Source: Dacryopinax spathularia (Eukaryota; Basidiomycota; Dacrymycetes; Dacrymycetales; Dacrymycetaceae). Taken from it: 64,000 bases of DNA. Location of the stretch: contig JBBPFI010000003.1 in the NCBI GenBank assembly GCA_037974965.1, forward strand, positions 2,294,001-2,358,000, given 5' to 3'. Under the pieces are notes generated by a model. It saw nothing but the letters and a program-made list of their open reading frames with translations, was not told the origin of the DNA and searched no databases. How positions within the stretch are numbered: position 1 is the first letter of the stretch; the number at the start of each line of letters is the position of its first letter. The position numbers were made by a program, and so were the translations under genes. Positions 33,518 to 45,144 of this stretch are shown piece by piece.

Positions 33518-34365
33518 ATGCCACACGGACCCCCCGCCCCGCCCGTGCTCTATTCTTTTCCTACGCCGGACGACATCGTCCCCGCCCTCGCGGCGTTCGT
33601 GATCAAAGCGCAGAACGAGGCGATCCAGAAGCGGAACCGCTTTACTTTGGCTATTTCTGGTGGGAGCCTGGCTAAGCAGCTCCGGGGGTTGATTGGGAAT
33701 AAAGATGTCAAGTGGGATAAATGGTGCGTCTATCTCCACTTCTCTCTCGCTTGTGGGGCGAGGATCCAGGTATTGATGGATGTAATACGTGCAGGCACGT
33801 CTTCTTCGCTGATGAGCGCTGTGTGCCCCTGGACGACTCCGACTCGAACTATCACCTGATTCAGACCGAGCTCCTGTCCAAAGTGCCCATACCGCCCCAA
33901 CAAGTGCACACGATCGACACTTCCCTCCTCGACGACCTGGACGAGCTGGCGGACGCATACGAAGCCGAGCTGATCAAAGAGTTTGCCAACCGTGAAACGG
34001 CCCGTTTCCCCGTCTTCGACCTCATCTTGCTCGGTATGGGGCCAGACGGGCATACGGCCAGCCTGTTCCCCGGCCACCCGCTCCTGACGGAAGAAGACCG
34101 CTGGGTCGCATGGATCGACGACTCGCCCAAGCCGCCGCCGAGACGGATCACGCTTACTTATCCGGTGATCAACCATGCCCATAGAGCCGCGTTCGTCGCT
34201 TCGGGCGCGGAGAAACAGGATATCTTGCATGTTGTGATGGATAAGCCGGAAGAGGGACTGCCTAGCTCGCGCGTGAGGCTGGCCCAGCCGGGGACGCTGT
34301 ATTGGTTCGTCGATGAGGCCGCGGCGAAGAAGACAGAGTACCCGCGGACGGAGTTCAAGGTCTAG
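33518..34365 (+). CDS. 6-phosphogluconolactonase (pentose phosphate pathway)
   Basis: Two exons (33518-33723 and 33795-34365) give 258 residues, normal for the SOL/PGLS family. Motifs: [15 protein letters not shown], the splice-spanning [37 protein letters not shown], and ERITLTYP-like [11 protein letters not shown]. The enzyme hydrolyses 6-phospho-glucono-lactone to 6-phosphogluconate in the cytosol, the second step of the oxidative pentose phosphate pathway that supplies NADPH. The ATG lies in a good context (CACCAAAATG). An in-frame hydrophobic upstream extension exists but has no ATG and is treated as 5' leader. Confidence 0.94.
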
Positions 34366-34973
34366 CTTTGCTCTGGCTATGCAGAGTACGTTCCGTTATC
34401 CAATCCATCCTTATCTATCATTCTAATTCTGATCGATCCATAGCCCGCCCTTCTGCCCTATCTTGTGATCCGCCTTTCTCGTTGTTCTGAGCTCCTGGCA
34501 TACATGACCCCTTCTCCCCTCCCCCTCCTCTTGTGTCCCCATTTCCTCTTGATCTCAACCCGCTATAGACGCATACACGCCCGTGGTGCATGCGAAGGAT
34601 GTGTTCCCGCTGTATCGAAGTAATGAATGAATCGAGTGTTTGTCTGCAACTCGCTCTGCTTGTTGTCTTCCTGCTAAAATGATGTCCTCGAACATGATAT
34701 ATTATGGTTGTGATGTGCAGATGCCGCCCATCAGGATCGCCCGTTTCCTGATTGGCCAGCAACAAAAAGCGGCAAACGCCGACTTCTCCCGGAATCAAAT
34801 GCATTGATAATCCGTCCCGCTGCTCCGCGTTCCCTGTCGATTTCGCCACTCCTCCACCCGCCACTCTGCGCCCTTCCCCGCAAACGGTATACTACCCAAC
34901 ATTTACTACTTGCTTAACCTGCATATACCTTACTAGCTTGTGCTTGAGATCGAACGCTTGGATAGAACGGACG
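34366..34973. other. Intergenic between phosphogluconolactonase and WOPR regulator
   Basis: About 600 bp; no supported coding sequence. It holds the promoter and leader of the downstream gene. Confidence 0.5.
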
Positions 34974-36550
34974 ATGGGAAAAGAGAAGGGGGCGCCGAGT
35001 AACCCCACGCCGGCGGTGCAGGCCGCTATGGCCGCTGCGGCTGCTGCACCCGCCCACCCGGCGGACGACGACACCGGGCCCGTCACGCCCACCCACCCAT
35101 GTATTCGTGCGTCCTCCAGTGGTCCTCAGGATAGCGGTTGTTGACATCTTCGCGTTCGCAGGAGTCCGGAACGCGCACGACGCGCACGTGATCATGGAGG
35201 CCGTGCGGATGGAGTGCGTACGGCGCCTTTGTCCCCTTCCCTCCCTGTGAGGGCGAGGGGACAACGCCACCGTCTCTCGCCACTCCCCTCGCGCCCATAA
35301 ACTGACCCACCATTTCCCGCAGCCTCCTCCCGCTCGTTAATCGCCGCTTGACCCCCGCGCAACGCAAGGAACTGGGCGCGAATGGGTCGGTGTATGTCTG
35401 GGAACGGGTCGAGGGACACCCGAGGAATATCAAGCGCTGGGACGATAGTATCAAGTGGCGGCCTGGGCTGAATATCAACCCGTTTGAGATATTTGAGGAG
35501 AGGGGGGACTTGCCTGGGCAGGATCGGAAGAATGCCAAGACGTGCGTCTGTCCCTGCCTCCTCACCTCTTCAACATCGCTCTGACTGAGATATTGACCCG
35601 ATGCTCGCAGACGACCAGACAGGAACCTCGGCAGACCAAAAGGCACCTCCTACCTCCGCCCCTCCCGCAGACCAGACGTACCGATCAAAGCGAACGGCAT
35701 GACCCGGCAAGTCTACACTGCCGACGTGCAAGCCGCTACGGACCTCGCACCAAGGAGGTGGCACCTCGTCTGCTACTACCGCAAATCCGAGCTCGACATG
35801 GTCCCCACAGTCGAGCAAGATTCCACTCTCTCCCGCGTGCGCGTCCCAGCGGGCGTGTACAGATCAGTAACGAAGAATATCCGGAGCTTGAAGCATCCTA
35901 TTCCGTTATTGACGATCCCGGGCGAGACGGACACGCATGGTCATCCGCCCGTGCCGGCCGGTGCTATACCGATCAACATCGCGGGCTCGATACCGGTTAT
36001 GTTGCCTATGCCGCCGGGGGCACAGGAGTTCATAGCGGCGCATATGCAGGGGAGCGAGTTGCTGGCGGGAGGGGTGATGGCGCTCGCGGCTGCTGCATCA
36101 GCAGGAGGGATCTATCAACACCCACCACCGCCTCCGCCTCCCCCACCGCCAGTAGGGGTAGGGACGAACGGGTCGGGGGGTATGGAAGAGGACGAAGACG
36201 AGGAGATGGACGGAGAAGAAGATGAAGACGAGAGCGACGATGATACCGGACATGGGGGGTACGGACCTCGGACCGTAAAGTCCGTCAGCGCAAGTGGACC
36301 ACGACATCCTCCTCCACCTCCTATACCCATACCCATACCCGTTCCTGCTCCAGCGACAGCGGCAACTGCAGCAGCAGCAGCGGCCGCGGCGGGAGGAAGG
36401 GCAAGTCTGAGCTTTGCGAGAGGCGAGCCGCCGCTCGGGCCTTCCCCTCCCCGGGCCCAACTAGGAGGAGGGGGAGGAGGACCGCAGGGCCCACCGCCGC
36501 CGCCTCCGGCGCATGTGGCAGCGATGAACTATCCTGCGGGGAGGACATAG
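34974..36550 (+). CDS. Gti1/Pac2 (WOPR-domain) transcriptional regulator
   Basis: Four exons (34974-35106, 35162-35213, 35323-35541, 35611-36550) give 447 residues. The WOPR box spans roughly residues 40-220 in two parts: WOPRa with RVRNAHDAHVIMEAVRMDLL, VNRRLTPAQRKELGANGSVY, VWER and IKRWDDSIKW; and WOPRb with RPKGTSYL, KANGMTRQVYTADV and RRWHLVCYYRKSEL. The C-terminal half is low-complexity: a poly-Pro run, an acidic Glu/Asp block (about 36185-36245), Ala-rich and Gly-rich runs. WOPR proteins (Wor1, Ryp1, Sge1, Gti1, Pac2) are sequence-specific fungal DNA-binding proteins controlling morphology switches and, in several species, secreted effector expression. Whether this one regulates the secreted genes in the window is unknown. 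Confidence 0.88.
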
Positions 36551-37051
36551 CCTGCTCGTGAGTGTGACTTGGAAGTAGACCGAGTTGCACTTGTAGGTTC
36601 TGCATCTCGCGGGTTACAGGCCGGACTTTGTGTCGTGTGCGTGTTGTTGTTTTGCTTTTGCGTTCTTAGTTTTTTCTTCATTTGGGCTGAGAGTGGACTG
36701 TACGGTCTGAAAGTTAATGATAATGAGCATTATGTATGCGCCTGATTTGCCATCTGGACGCGAGCTGCGGTCGTTACCCGGGGGCAGGACGAGTTGAATG
36801 AGGAAACAACCGTGCTATTAACCACTAGTTATGCACACCAAGCAGTCCAAGACGAACAGAGGGAGAAGAAATGAAGGGGGATACAATGGAGTGGTATACG
36901 GCTCTCTACCAACCAGTCAAAAAAACGCAATTAAACAACAATCAGCGGTCGACTCAGACCAGAGCAAACTCTTCCTCCTCCCCTTCCCCATCTCCTTCCC
37001 GCTCAGCATCAGCAACAGCACCACTAGCCTCACCCTCGGAATCAACAACGA
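36551..37051. other. Convergent intergenic region between WOPR regulator and ATG16
   Basis: About 500 bp between two stop codons, T-rich after 36640; terminators and 3' leaders expected. No gene seen. Confidence 0.5.
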
Positions 37052-38349
37052 TCATCCACCCTCCTTCGTACTCGTTGTCCTCCTCGTCTGCCCCGGGGAG
37101 GTCGGGGGCTTGCGAAAACCCGGCAGCGGGCCTCCATTGCCACCTCTAGTACTCCCTCCAGTTCCTGCATTACTCCTCCCAGCAGCCCCGCTCCCGCCAG
37201 GCTCAGCGATCTCCGGCGGCGGCTGGAGGCCGTTCTTCCCCGGTGAAGCGGGCAGATCGCTTGGGAGAGAATTGGAGTTGGAGTTGGAGTTAGAGGGTGA
37301 CCCCACCCTCGCCCGCTGAACCTGCGACTGCATCTCCTCCCAAAACCCATTCGCCTCGTTCATCCTCTGCACTTCCTCATTCTTCGCATCCAGCCATCTC
37401 TGCAACAAACTCGCATTGTCCCTCTTCAAGCTATCGTTCCTAGCGGCCGTCTGGGTCAGCTCCAGCGACAGAGCAGTATTATCGTCCGACAATTCCTGGA
37501 TAAACCTCTCTTTCTCCCTCACATTAAGCCTTGCGGCCTCTAGCTCGCGTTGCACGCGAGCGAGCTCTTCCCGCGTGCGCCGCAGGTCCTCGGAAGTGGA
37601 CCGGAGTTGGTCGGATGTGAGGCGAGAGGTCTCGTGGAGTTCGAGAAGGCGCTGCGCGTTTTGTCCGTGTTTTTTGTACGCTTCGGAGAGCTCGTCGCGG
37701 AGGCGGGAGATTTGGGACTCGAGCGATTGGATGAGGGCGGTGCGGATTGCGTTTCTGCGAGTTGGGGGGAGGGGGGGTTAGTATATGCGTATGTAGAGGG
37801 GAATAGAGTGCAGGGAGGAGGGAGGGAGGGGAGGAGGGAGGGAGGGGAGGAGGAAAGGGGGGGAATGTGGGAAGGGGGAGGGGAGAGGTGGACGTACTCG
37901 TCTCCTGCTGCTCCGCTGGCTCGGGCGGTGTTTACGGCTCGCAATAGGGTTGTGTTCCTCTCTCTCAGGACTCGGGTGTGTTCTGCCAGTCGTCGATCTG
38001 CACCTAGGGGTTAGCATACATCGTTCATTTCACCCACCTCCTTCCCCTTCTCCATTCCCAGCCACCATGATGAAAGACAGGAGGGGGGGAGGGGGGGGGG
38101 ATACCACGAGGGAAGACGTAGGAGGAAGCAGAAGGGCAAGGACGCACACTGCTCAATCATCTCAGCATAAGCACCCTCCCTCGCATTCCTCTGCCTCAAC
38201 AACACCAGCAGCTGGTCCTGCCATTGCACCTGCCCCTGTTGCCCTTGCTGTCCTTGTGGGAGATGAGATGAGGATCCTGCCGCAGACGCCGAGGAGTAGG
38301 GCGGGAACGAGCTAGGTGGAGGGGGGATCTGGAGGTGTGGGGATGCCAT
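37052..38349 (-). CDS. ATG16: Atg16-like autophagy protein
   Basis: Three exons (38349-38148, 38003-37898, 37754-37052) give 336 residues. A Pro/Ser-rich start is followed by the Atg5-binding helix VQWQDQLLVLLRQRNAREGA. A long coiled coil runs from ADRRLAEHTRVLRERN through LESQISRLRDELSEAYKKHG to SLELTQTAARNDSLKRDN, ending in LLQRWLDAKNEEVQRMNEAN, which corresponds to the family motif L..RW..K..EA..MN.AN. A low-complexity Gly/Pro/Ser tail follows and there is no WD40 domain, as in fungal Atg16. Atg16 binds Atg12-Atg5 and localises the complex that lipidates Atg8. It is divergent from YPT7 across 713 bp. Confidence 0.88.
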
Positions 38350-39062
38350 TCTCGCCAGTAGTAGTGCTGCCTGCTTGACCGGGCGAGGGGCAGGCGCTTG
38401 GGGTTTAAGATGGCGCCTGTGGTTAGGCGGGGTTGGTAGTGCCAGATGAGGGATATATGAGTGCAAGACAGAGCAGATAGAAGGATATCGAGAGCGCTAG
38501 CCCAGAGCTCGTCAAGTAATAGCAGCAGCAACTTGTCGACAGTACACTTCAGTATGAATGCGCCCAACGCGTTCTCCTCACCCAACGCTCGAGGCGCTCA
38601 CCCTTCTTCAGCGTCATGCCCAATCTGAGTGGCACTGCCCGGCATCAATCCCATCAATGACCGGAAGCATACTCGCCACTCTCCCAGAAGGAAGGCCGCG
38701 GAAGCCGGTCATCGGCCGGGCCTTGAGACGAGTCGAGACGAGACGAGTCTGGGCGGGGTGATCTCGTCACTCGCTTTGGAACGTCGGTCCTTGTCGTCCT
38801 CGTCCTCTTTCATCCGCAGTCGTCGTCCTCGTCCTCGTCACTCATCTGCTTCCACTCACTCCTCTACTACACTAGCTGCCTGCTATCACGCGGAGTTGCT
38901 GCTCTGGTTTATCATCGTCTAGACGCTTAAGCCTGCAGACCTATTCGTATCCAACGGACCAGGCGTGCGCACGACCTCCTATTTCGCCCTATCTCTCCTC
39001 AACCCTCCCCGCTCTATACAACTTCCCCTGCCAACTGCTACCTTCAAGTCGACTGAACAACC
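38350..39062. promoter_or_regulatory. Shared upstream region of the divergent ATG16 and YPT7 genes
   Basis: 713 bp between the two start codons with no supported coding sequence. A GACGAGTCGAGACGAGACGAG-type direct repeat lies near 38727-38750 and GTCCTCGTC-type repeats near 38790-38840. A bidirectional promoter is plausible but not demonstrated. Confidence 0.45.
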
Positions 39063-40279
<1,217 letters not shown>

Positions 40280-40323
40280 GTTTGTGCGAGCGACGAGGGT
40301 CGAGTTGCCGGGTGGAAGTTGCT

Positions 40324-40353
40324 GGTGCTCGTGCTCGTGCTCGTGCTCGTGCT
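40324..40353. repeat. GTGCTC hexanucleotide repeat, five copies
   Basis: Five perfect tandem GTGCTC units in the YPT7 3' region. Confidence 0.9.
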
Positions 40354-40528
40354 CTTTTACATCCGATCCTGGTCTCCTCTTCCTTTCCCTCCTCACGTAT
40401 CTATCCTCCGTTCTTTCCTCCTTCCTTCCTTCCTTACGTCCACATATGAACACAGTCTTTCTGTTCCTTCCTTCATTACACTTCTTTGGCGCGGAGCGGT
40501 CTGGTGTTAGTGAGCTACATCCCGCCTT

Positions 40529-40560
40529 CTCCATGCTCTCCATGCTCTCCATGCTCTCCA
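40529..40560. repeat. CTCCATGCT 9-bp tandem repeat
   Basis: Three and a half perfect copies of the 9-mer CTCCATGCT. Confidence 0.9.
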
Positions 40561-42666
40561 CTCGTGCTCTCCTCATCCTGACGACAAGTATGCTCGTGGC
40601 TGGCAGTGGATAGAAGAGGAGGATGGGAGCGAACGACGCTGGGCAGAAGGCGGTTAATGACATATTCTCCTTTCATTCCCCGTACTCCGCTATAAATTCC
40701 CACACCCTCTCGCAGACACCCACTCTCCCCCAACCCCTCAGGCATCCCATCCATTCCCATAGAAACCGATATCCAAACCCGCCAGAAACGCCCCAGCGCG
40801 GAACCCGAAACGCGCATTCCCGGTGTATCTCATGGCTTCCGAGATCATCTTCCTGATTCCCGAGTTGGCCGTGATGGCCGAGGACCCTGGCGGTGCCCCA
40901 TCAGAAGAAGGCGGAAGAAGGCGGTGCAATCTACATACGCGGGGTCGGGTCGGGCATCGGATCGGATCAGATGCCAAGCCCGTGCATGAAAACCGATGCT
41001 GCTGCCTGGGCCGAGCCTGCCGGAGTAGGGAGTCCCACTGGTGAGCGAACGTGTGCGGTCCACTGGAAATGGGTTCCGGTCGTTACTCAGTGCGCTAGTC
41101 ATAACTAGAAGGTGGGGATCAGTGCTTCACATAGTTAACCCACTTCTTCTGTTCTGTCGACGGGCGGTGTGTGGCTGCCTGCTCTGCCCTGGCTTATCTC
41201 ACTGCCGAGCCCAAACCCGACGACGATGGGAGTTGGAGGCAGGCAATTGAGATCTGGGCTGATGCGCGGTCGTAGACAGTGACACTCGAGTTTGCAGTTC
41301 GGCAGGCTGATTCAGCGTGAGATGCACTGATGCGCCTGATCCGTACAGGATCGCATTTTTCTGCCGTAGAGACGACAAGCGACGTCCCAGGTCTCGGGGT
41401 GAGCATGTTGGTCCGGGTGGGCTGGAGTGAAGTGTACGACGGCCTAGGGATGGAATGGCAAGCGAGAGGCAAGATGAGTGGGGCTGGTCAAAACAGAGAT
41501 ACAGCGCGTCTCCTCTGCTGTTTGGTCGGTAGGCAACACGACAAGACTAGTACTTTCTTGCGTTGTAGTTCTCGAACGTGCAAGTGCGGAGAGTCGAGCT
41601 GAGTCGTGCGAAAGACAGTAGCGTAGCCCCAATATGGAGCGGACCCCGGCTCGGCCGAGTATACTGGTGCGCAGTGTGCCAAGCTGATATTGATATTGTT
41701 CAAACATCGTTTCTGCTTGTGCGGTGCGGACAGTACTGCTCCAACAGATCACAGTGTATTGCTGCGAACCCAGCGACGAGAAAAGCAGGCAGACATGGGA
41801 AGTAGGTCTCAGCACTGAATGGCGCAGACGCTGCCAAATCCAAGCATATCGGAAGAGAACAGATTACATCCAAACTTCCGTTTCTTCCTGTTTGTAAGGC
41901 AGTAGTCAGCGTAACAGATAGCAGTGCGCTTGCCGAGCGTACGATGGGAATCGAGGGCAGTTCACTGGAACAGTGTCTTGCACCAGGAAGGAAGGTCTGT
42001 GCGCGGGAATGACAGCAATGCGAGCTCGGCACGTCATGGCGCCGAATTTTCATGTGTCGAGCCGAGTTATGCGCTGCTGATCCCAAACGCCGGCATATTT
42101 CTCGCAAGATGCTGTTAGACAACGTACGTTTGCGGCGACAAGCTGGATCCTGGACCGGATTTCGCACGCTAGTCAAGTCTCAGGGGAAGCCGCGGATGAT
42201 CATGAAACGCTTCCGTACCCGCACAATTACTTGCTTTCGTAACAGGTTACTCAACACAGGGACCTTTCGCGCCGGGATCAGACCGCGCCTCCACATTCGT
42301 CTCCGGTCAACGCTACCTTCTTTGTACTATGATAATATCCACAAGCTCTGTGAGACTGCAGCGCTTTGCTCCACTTCTTATCGTGAAACTGTGTTGGCTG
42401 GATTGAAACGATCGTCCGGGGTACTTGCATTGGAAGTCGTACTGGCTGGATGACTACCGCGCCTCCCGCCGGTTCTGTTGAGCAAGAGAAGCCCGCACAC
42501 CGCAAGTGCCGATTCGGCACGAGCGCCTTGGCAGTTGTTCTGGGTTGAAACTGTCGTACTACCGTGTATTGCGTATCAGATGGCTACACCTCATTGTATG
42601 CATTGTGAATCCGACCTACCGGCCGCTCACTCGGTCAACACCGCATGTCTGCCTCTGCTCGTCAAG

Positions 42667-42673
42667 TATAAAG
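42667..42673 (+). promoter_or_regulatory. TATA element upstream of repeat-rich secreted protein
   Basis: TATAAAG, 219 bp upstream of the ATG at 42886, a spacing close to that in the two tandem relatives. Confidence 0.5.
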
Positions 42674-42885
42674 GTGAGCGTAGATCCATGCTCTAATCCT
42701 CACCCAACAGTCACTCAACTCCGGTGCCGGTTCACCGAGTTCTCTCACTCCCCTCAACTACTCTTCTTCTCATTCACGCCCACCTGCCGGTCAGGACTTA
42801 CGACACACTCACGCTCACTACTCTATCTACAAACTAACGACCTCTTCTATTACACTACACTTTCAACGCAATCAATACAATCAAG

Positions 42886-44262
42886 ATGCAGCTCACCTCC
42901 GTCGTTGTCCTCGCAACCCTCGCTGCCGGCATTGCCGCGTTCCCCGCTCAGGACGCTGCTCCCAAGGCGCGCTCGCTGACCCTTGACATCGTCGACTCCA
43001 ACCTGGCGGCTCGCGCCCCTACTCGAGACGGCGTGTCGGGTTCCGTCGAGGCCGAGAAAAAGGCAGAAAGGAAGGCGTTCCTCGCTGGCGAGCGGGCCGG
43101 TGAAAGGAAGGAGGCCAAAAAGGTCGGCGGAATGCGCGTCACCGGCCGCAGGCAGCGGTCACTTGACGATGATGACATGGAGCTCGAGACTCGCGCAAGG
43201 CACCACCACAAGCACGGGCACAAGCATGGCCACAAGCATGGCCACAAGCACGGCAAGCATGGCCACAAGCACGGTCACAAGCACCACAAGCAGGCATCTG
43301 CTAACTCTGACTCCACCCCCGCTACCCCCGCTACCCCTGCTACCCCTGCTACCCCCGCTACCCCTGCTACCCCCGCTACCCTCGCCACCGAAGCTGCGGC
43401 CGGTAACGAGTCTTCCCCTGCTACCCTCGCGTCTCCTCCTGCAGCACGCAGCTTCAGCGATGAGTACGAGCTCGACGTCCGTTCTCCAGTGCGTGAGGGC
43501 TCCAGCACCGTCGCTGAGGAAGAGAGGAAGGCTTTCCTTGCGGGTCAGAGGGCAGGCGAGCGCAAGGAGTTCCGCAGGCTCGAGGGAGGTCGGGGCCGCC
43601 GCCAGGGTCGCTCCCTCGAGGTCCGCTCCCCAGTGCGTGAGGGCTCAAGTACCGTCGCCCAGGAAGAGAGGAAGGCGTTCCTTGCGGGTCAGCGGGCGGG
43701 CGAGCGCAAGGAGTTCCGCAAGCTCGAGGGAGGTCGGGGCCGCCGCCAGGGCCGCTCCCTCGAGGTCCGCTCCCCAGTGCGTGAGGGCTCCAGCACCGTC
43801 GCCCAGGAAGAGAGGAAGGCGTTCCTTGCGGGTCAGCGGGCGGGCGAGCGCAAGGAGTTCCGCAAGCTCGAGGGAGGTCGGGGCCGCCGCCAGGGCCGCT
43901 CCCTCGAGGTCCGCTCTCCGGTGCGTGAGGGCTCCAGCACCGTCGCCCAGGAAGAGAGGAAGGCTTTCCTTGCGGGTCAGAGGGCAGGCGAGCGCAAGGA
44001 GTTCCGCAAGCTCGAGGGAGGTCGGGGCCGCCGCCAGGGTCGCTCCCTTGAGGAGCTGGAGAGCGCTCCCGTTGCGCGCAGCTTCGGCGATGAGTACGAG
44101 CTCGAGATCCGCTCTCCGGTGCGTGAGGGCTCCAGCACCGTCGCCCAGGAAGAGAGGAAGGCTTTCCTTGCGGGTCAGAGGGCAGGCGAGCGCAAGGAGT
44201 TCCGCAAGCTCGAGGGAGGTCGGGGCCGCCGCCAGGGTCGCTCCCTGGAGGATCTTGACTGA
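42886..44262 (+). CDS. Secreted repeat protein with His-rich, Thr-Pro-Ala and five 48-residue Arg-flanked repeats
   Basis: One exon, 458 residues. Signal peptide MQLTSVVVLATLAAGIAAFP. Residues 20-105 match the N-terminal unit of copies A/B (DAAPKARSLTLDI, GRRQRSLDDDDMELETR). Next is a His/Lys/Gly tract (about 106-135, repeats of KHGH), then a Thr-Pro-Ala tract (about 145-167). Five 48-residue units follow from about residue 198, each running VRSPVREGSSTV, EERKAFLAGQRAGERKEF, LEGGRGRRQGRSLE. The fifth is separated by a spacer with ARSFGDEYELE, and the protein ends RSLEDLD. The repeated GRRQGRS and RRQRS contexts would suit kexin/furin-type cleavage, releasing many near-identical peptides; this is inference. 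The His tract could bind divalent metals. No enzyme domain is seen. Confidence 0.85.
   Translation: MQLTSVVVLATLAAGIAAFPAQDAAPKARSLTLDIVDSNLAARAPTRDGVSGSVEAEKKAERKAFLAGERAGERKEAKKVGGMRVTGRRQRSLDDDDMELETRARHHHKHGHKHGHKHGHKHGKHGHKHGHKHHKQASANSDSTPATPATPATPATPATPATPATLATEAAAGNESSPATLASPPAARSFSDEYELDVRSPVREGSSTVAEEERKAFLAGQRAGERKEFRRLEGGRGRRQGRSLEVRSPVREGSSTVAQEERKAFLAGQRAGERKEFRKLEGGRGRRQGRSLEVRSPVREGSSTVAQEERKAFLAGQRAGERKEFRKLEGGRGRRQGRSLEVRSPVREGSSTVAQEERKAFLAGQRAGERKEFRKLEGGRGRRQGRSLEELESAPVARSFGDEYELEIRSPVREGSSTVAQEERKAFLAGQRAGERKEFRKLEGGRGRRQGRSLEDLD
43201..43290 (+). repeat. CAC-AAG-rich tract encoding His/Lys/Gly
   Basis: Imperfect 12-bp repeats of the type CACAAGCATGGC, inside the secreted-protein gene. 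Confidence 0.9.
43318..43383 (+). repeat. 9-bp minisatellite encoding Thr-Pro-Ala
   Basis: About seven copies of ACCCC[C/T]GCT in the same gene, varying only at the Pro codon third base. Confidence 0.9.
43477..44248 (+). repeat. Five 144-bp coding repeats
   Basis: Unit starts at 43477, 43621, 43765 and 43909 (exact 144-bp period), then a 54-bp spacer and a fifth unit at 44107. The units are near-identical including synonymous positions. Confidence 0.95.
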
Positions 44263-45144
44263 GCGAGGTGGCGCCTTGAATTCTGTATCTGAAAGTTAGT
44301 GTAACTTTAGTATCGTAGAACCGTGTTGTGTACCAGCCCTGGCCTAGAGAAGAAGAGCAGGAATGAGAGTGGTTCATGGGTCAAATGCTCTGCGAGACGT
44401 CCTTCGATTTAGCCGGCGTTCAGCCAGCGCGGCCCCTCGGGACACAGCACGAAGGACACTCAGGAGTTACATTCGATCTACCAACTGAACTTCCTTGGCG
44501 GGACAAGTACGGGGTACTGTATAATTCAAGCCGCTGGAAATGACAAGCGCGCTACTTCGACACGAGAAGCCAGGCGTTATCGGTTCGACGGAGGCCGCAC
44601 TCATGTATCTGGCGATTCTGGCCCCGACTGCGCACGGCTTCGGTTTAGAGTCGCAAGAAGTTGCCACCTTGGTTTGAGCTAACAGTGACAATCTAACCAA
44701 CGGGAAGAGTTTCAATCATGAACCTGTTAAACTCCCTCAGCGCCAAGACCTTCGGAGTCAGTAATGGTTTCATACTTTATCTGGGGTTGGACGACGTGCT
44801 TGAAGATTCCTCTGTTCAATTCGCCCATAGCATTGCGGGAGGTATGGTCGTGGTTTTCGCCCCATATGTGGAATTGTACAGTGGTATGACTATCACAAGT
44901 TATTGCAATGAGAATGAAGATTCTGACATCGTGTGCCTGTGAATTTGCTTCATCCTCCATGCGAACCCTTTTCCTCGCCGTTGGCAACGAGCAAACGTTT
45001 GCCCTCAGTTTCGGAATATGAACTCTCGCAACATACTGAATGCCACATATCCAACTCGGTGACACGGCTTACGCTCAGAGACCAACGTCTAGTCAATTGC
45101 TCAGGAGTTGAGGAAGGCAGAAGACGCATCAATTTCGTGATGCG
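44263..45144. other. Intergenic downstream of the secreted repeat protein
   Basis: About 880 bp. Open frames are short and without recognisable domains; nothing supported. Confidence 0.5.

Larger units (their letters stand above)
40280..42885. other. Gene-poor 2.6-kb intergenic region upstream of the repeat-rich secreted protein
   Basis: The first 400 bp is YPT7 3' region with two short tandem repeats. From 40650 to 42660 I see only short, featureless open frames on both strands. A TATA element near 42667 marks the promoter of the gene at 42886. Confidence 0.5.

Noticed and set aside
42983-44299. Long open frames overlapping the repeat-rich secreted gene (+2 frame, 438 codons; antisense 43454-44377, 307 codons)
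   Set aside because: They arise because the near-perfect 144-bp repeats contain no stop in those frames; no signal peptide or domain, and the chosen frame has signal peptide, family match and TATA placement.
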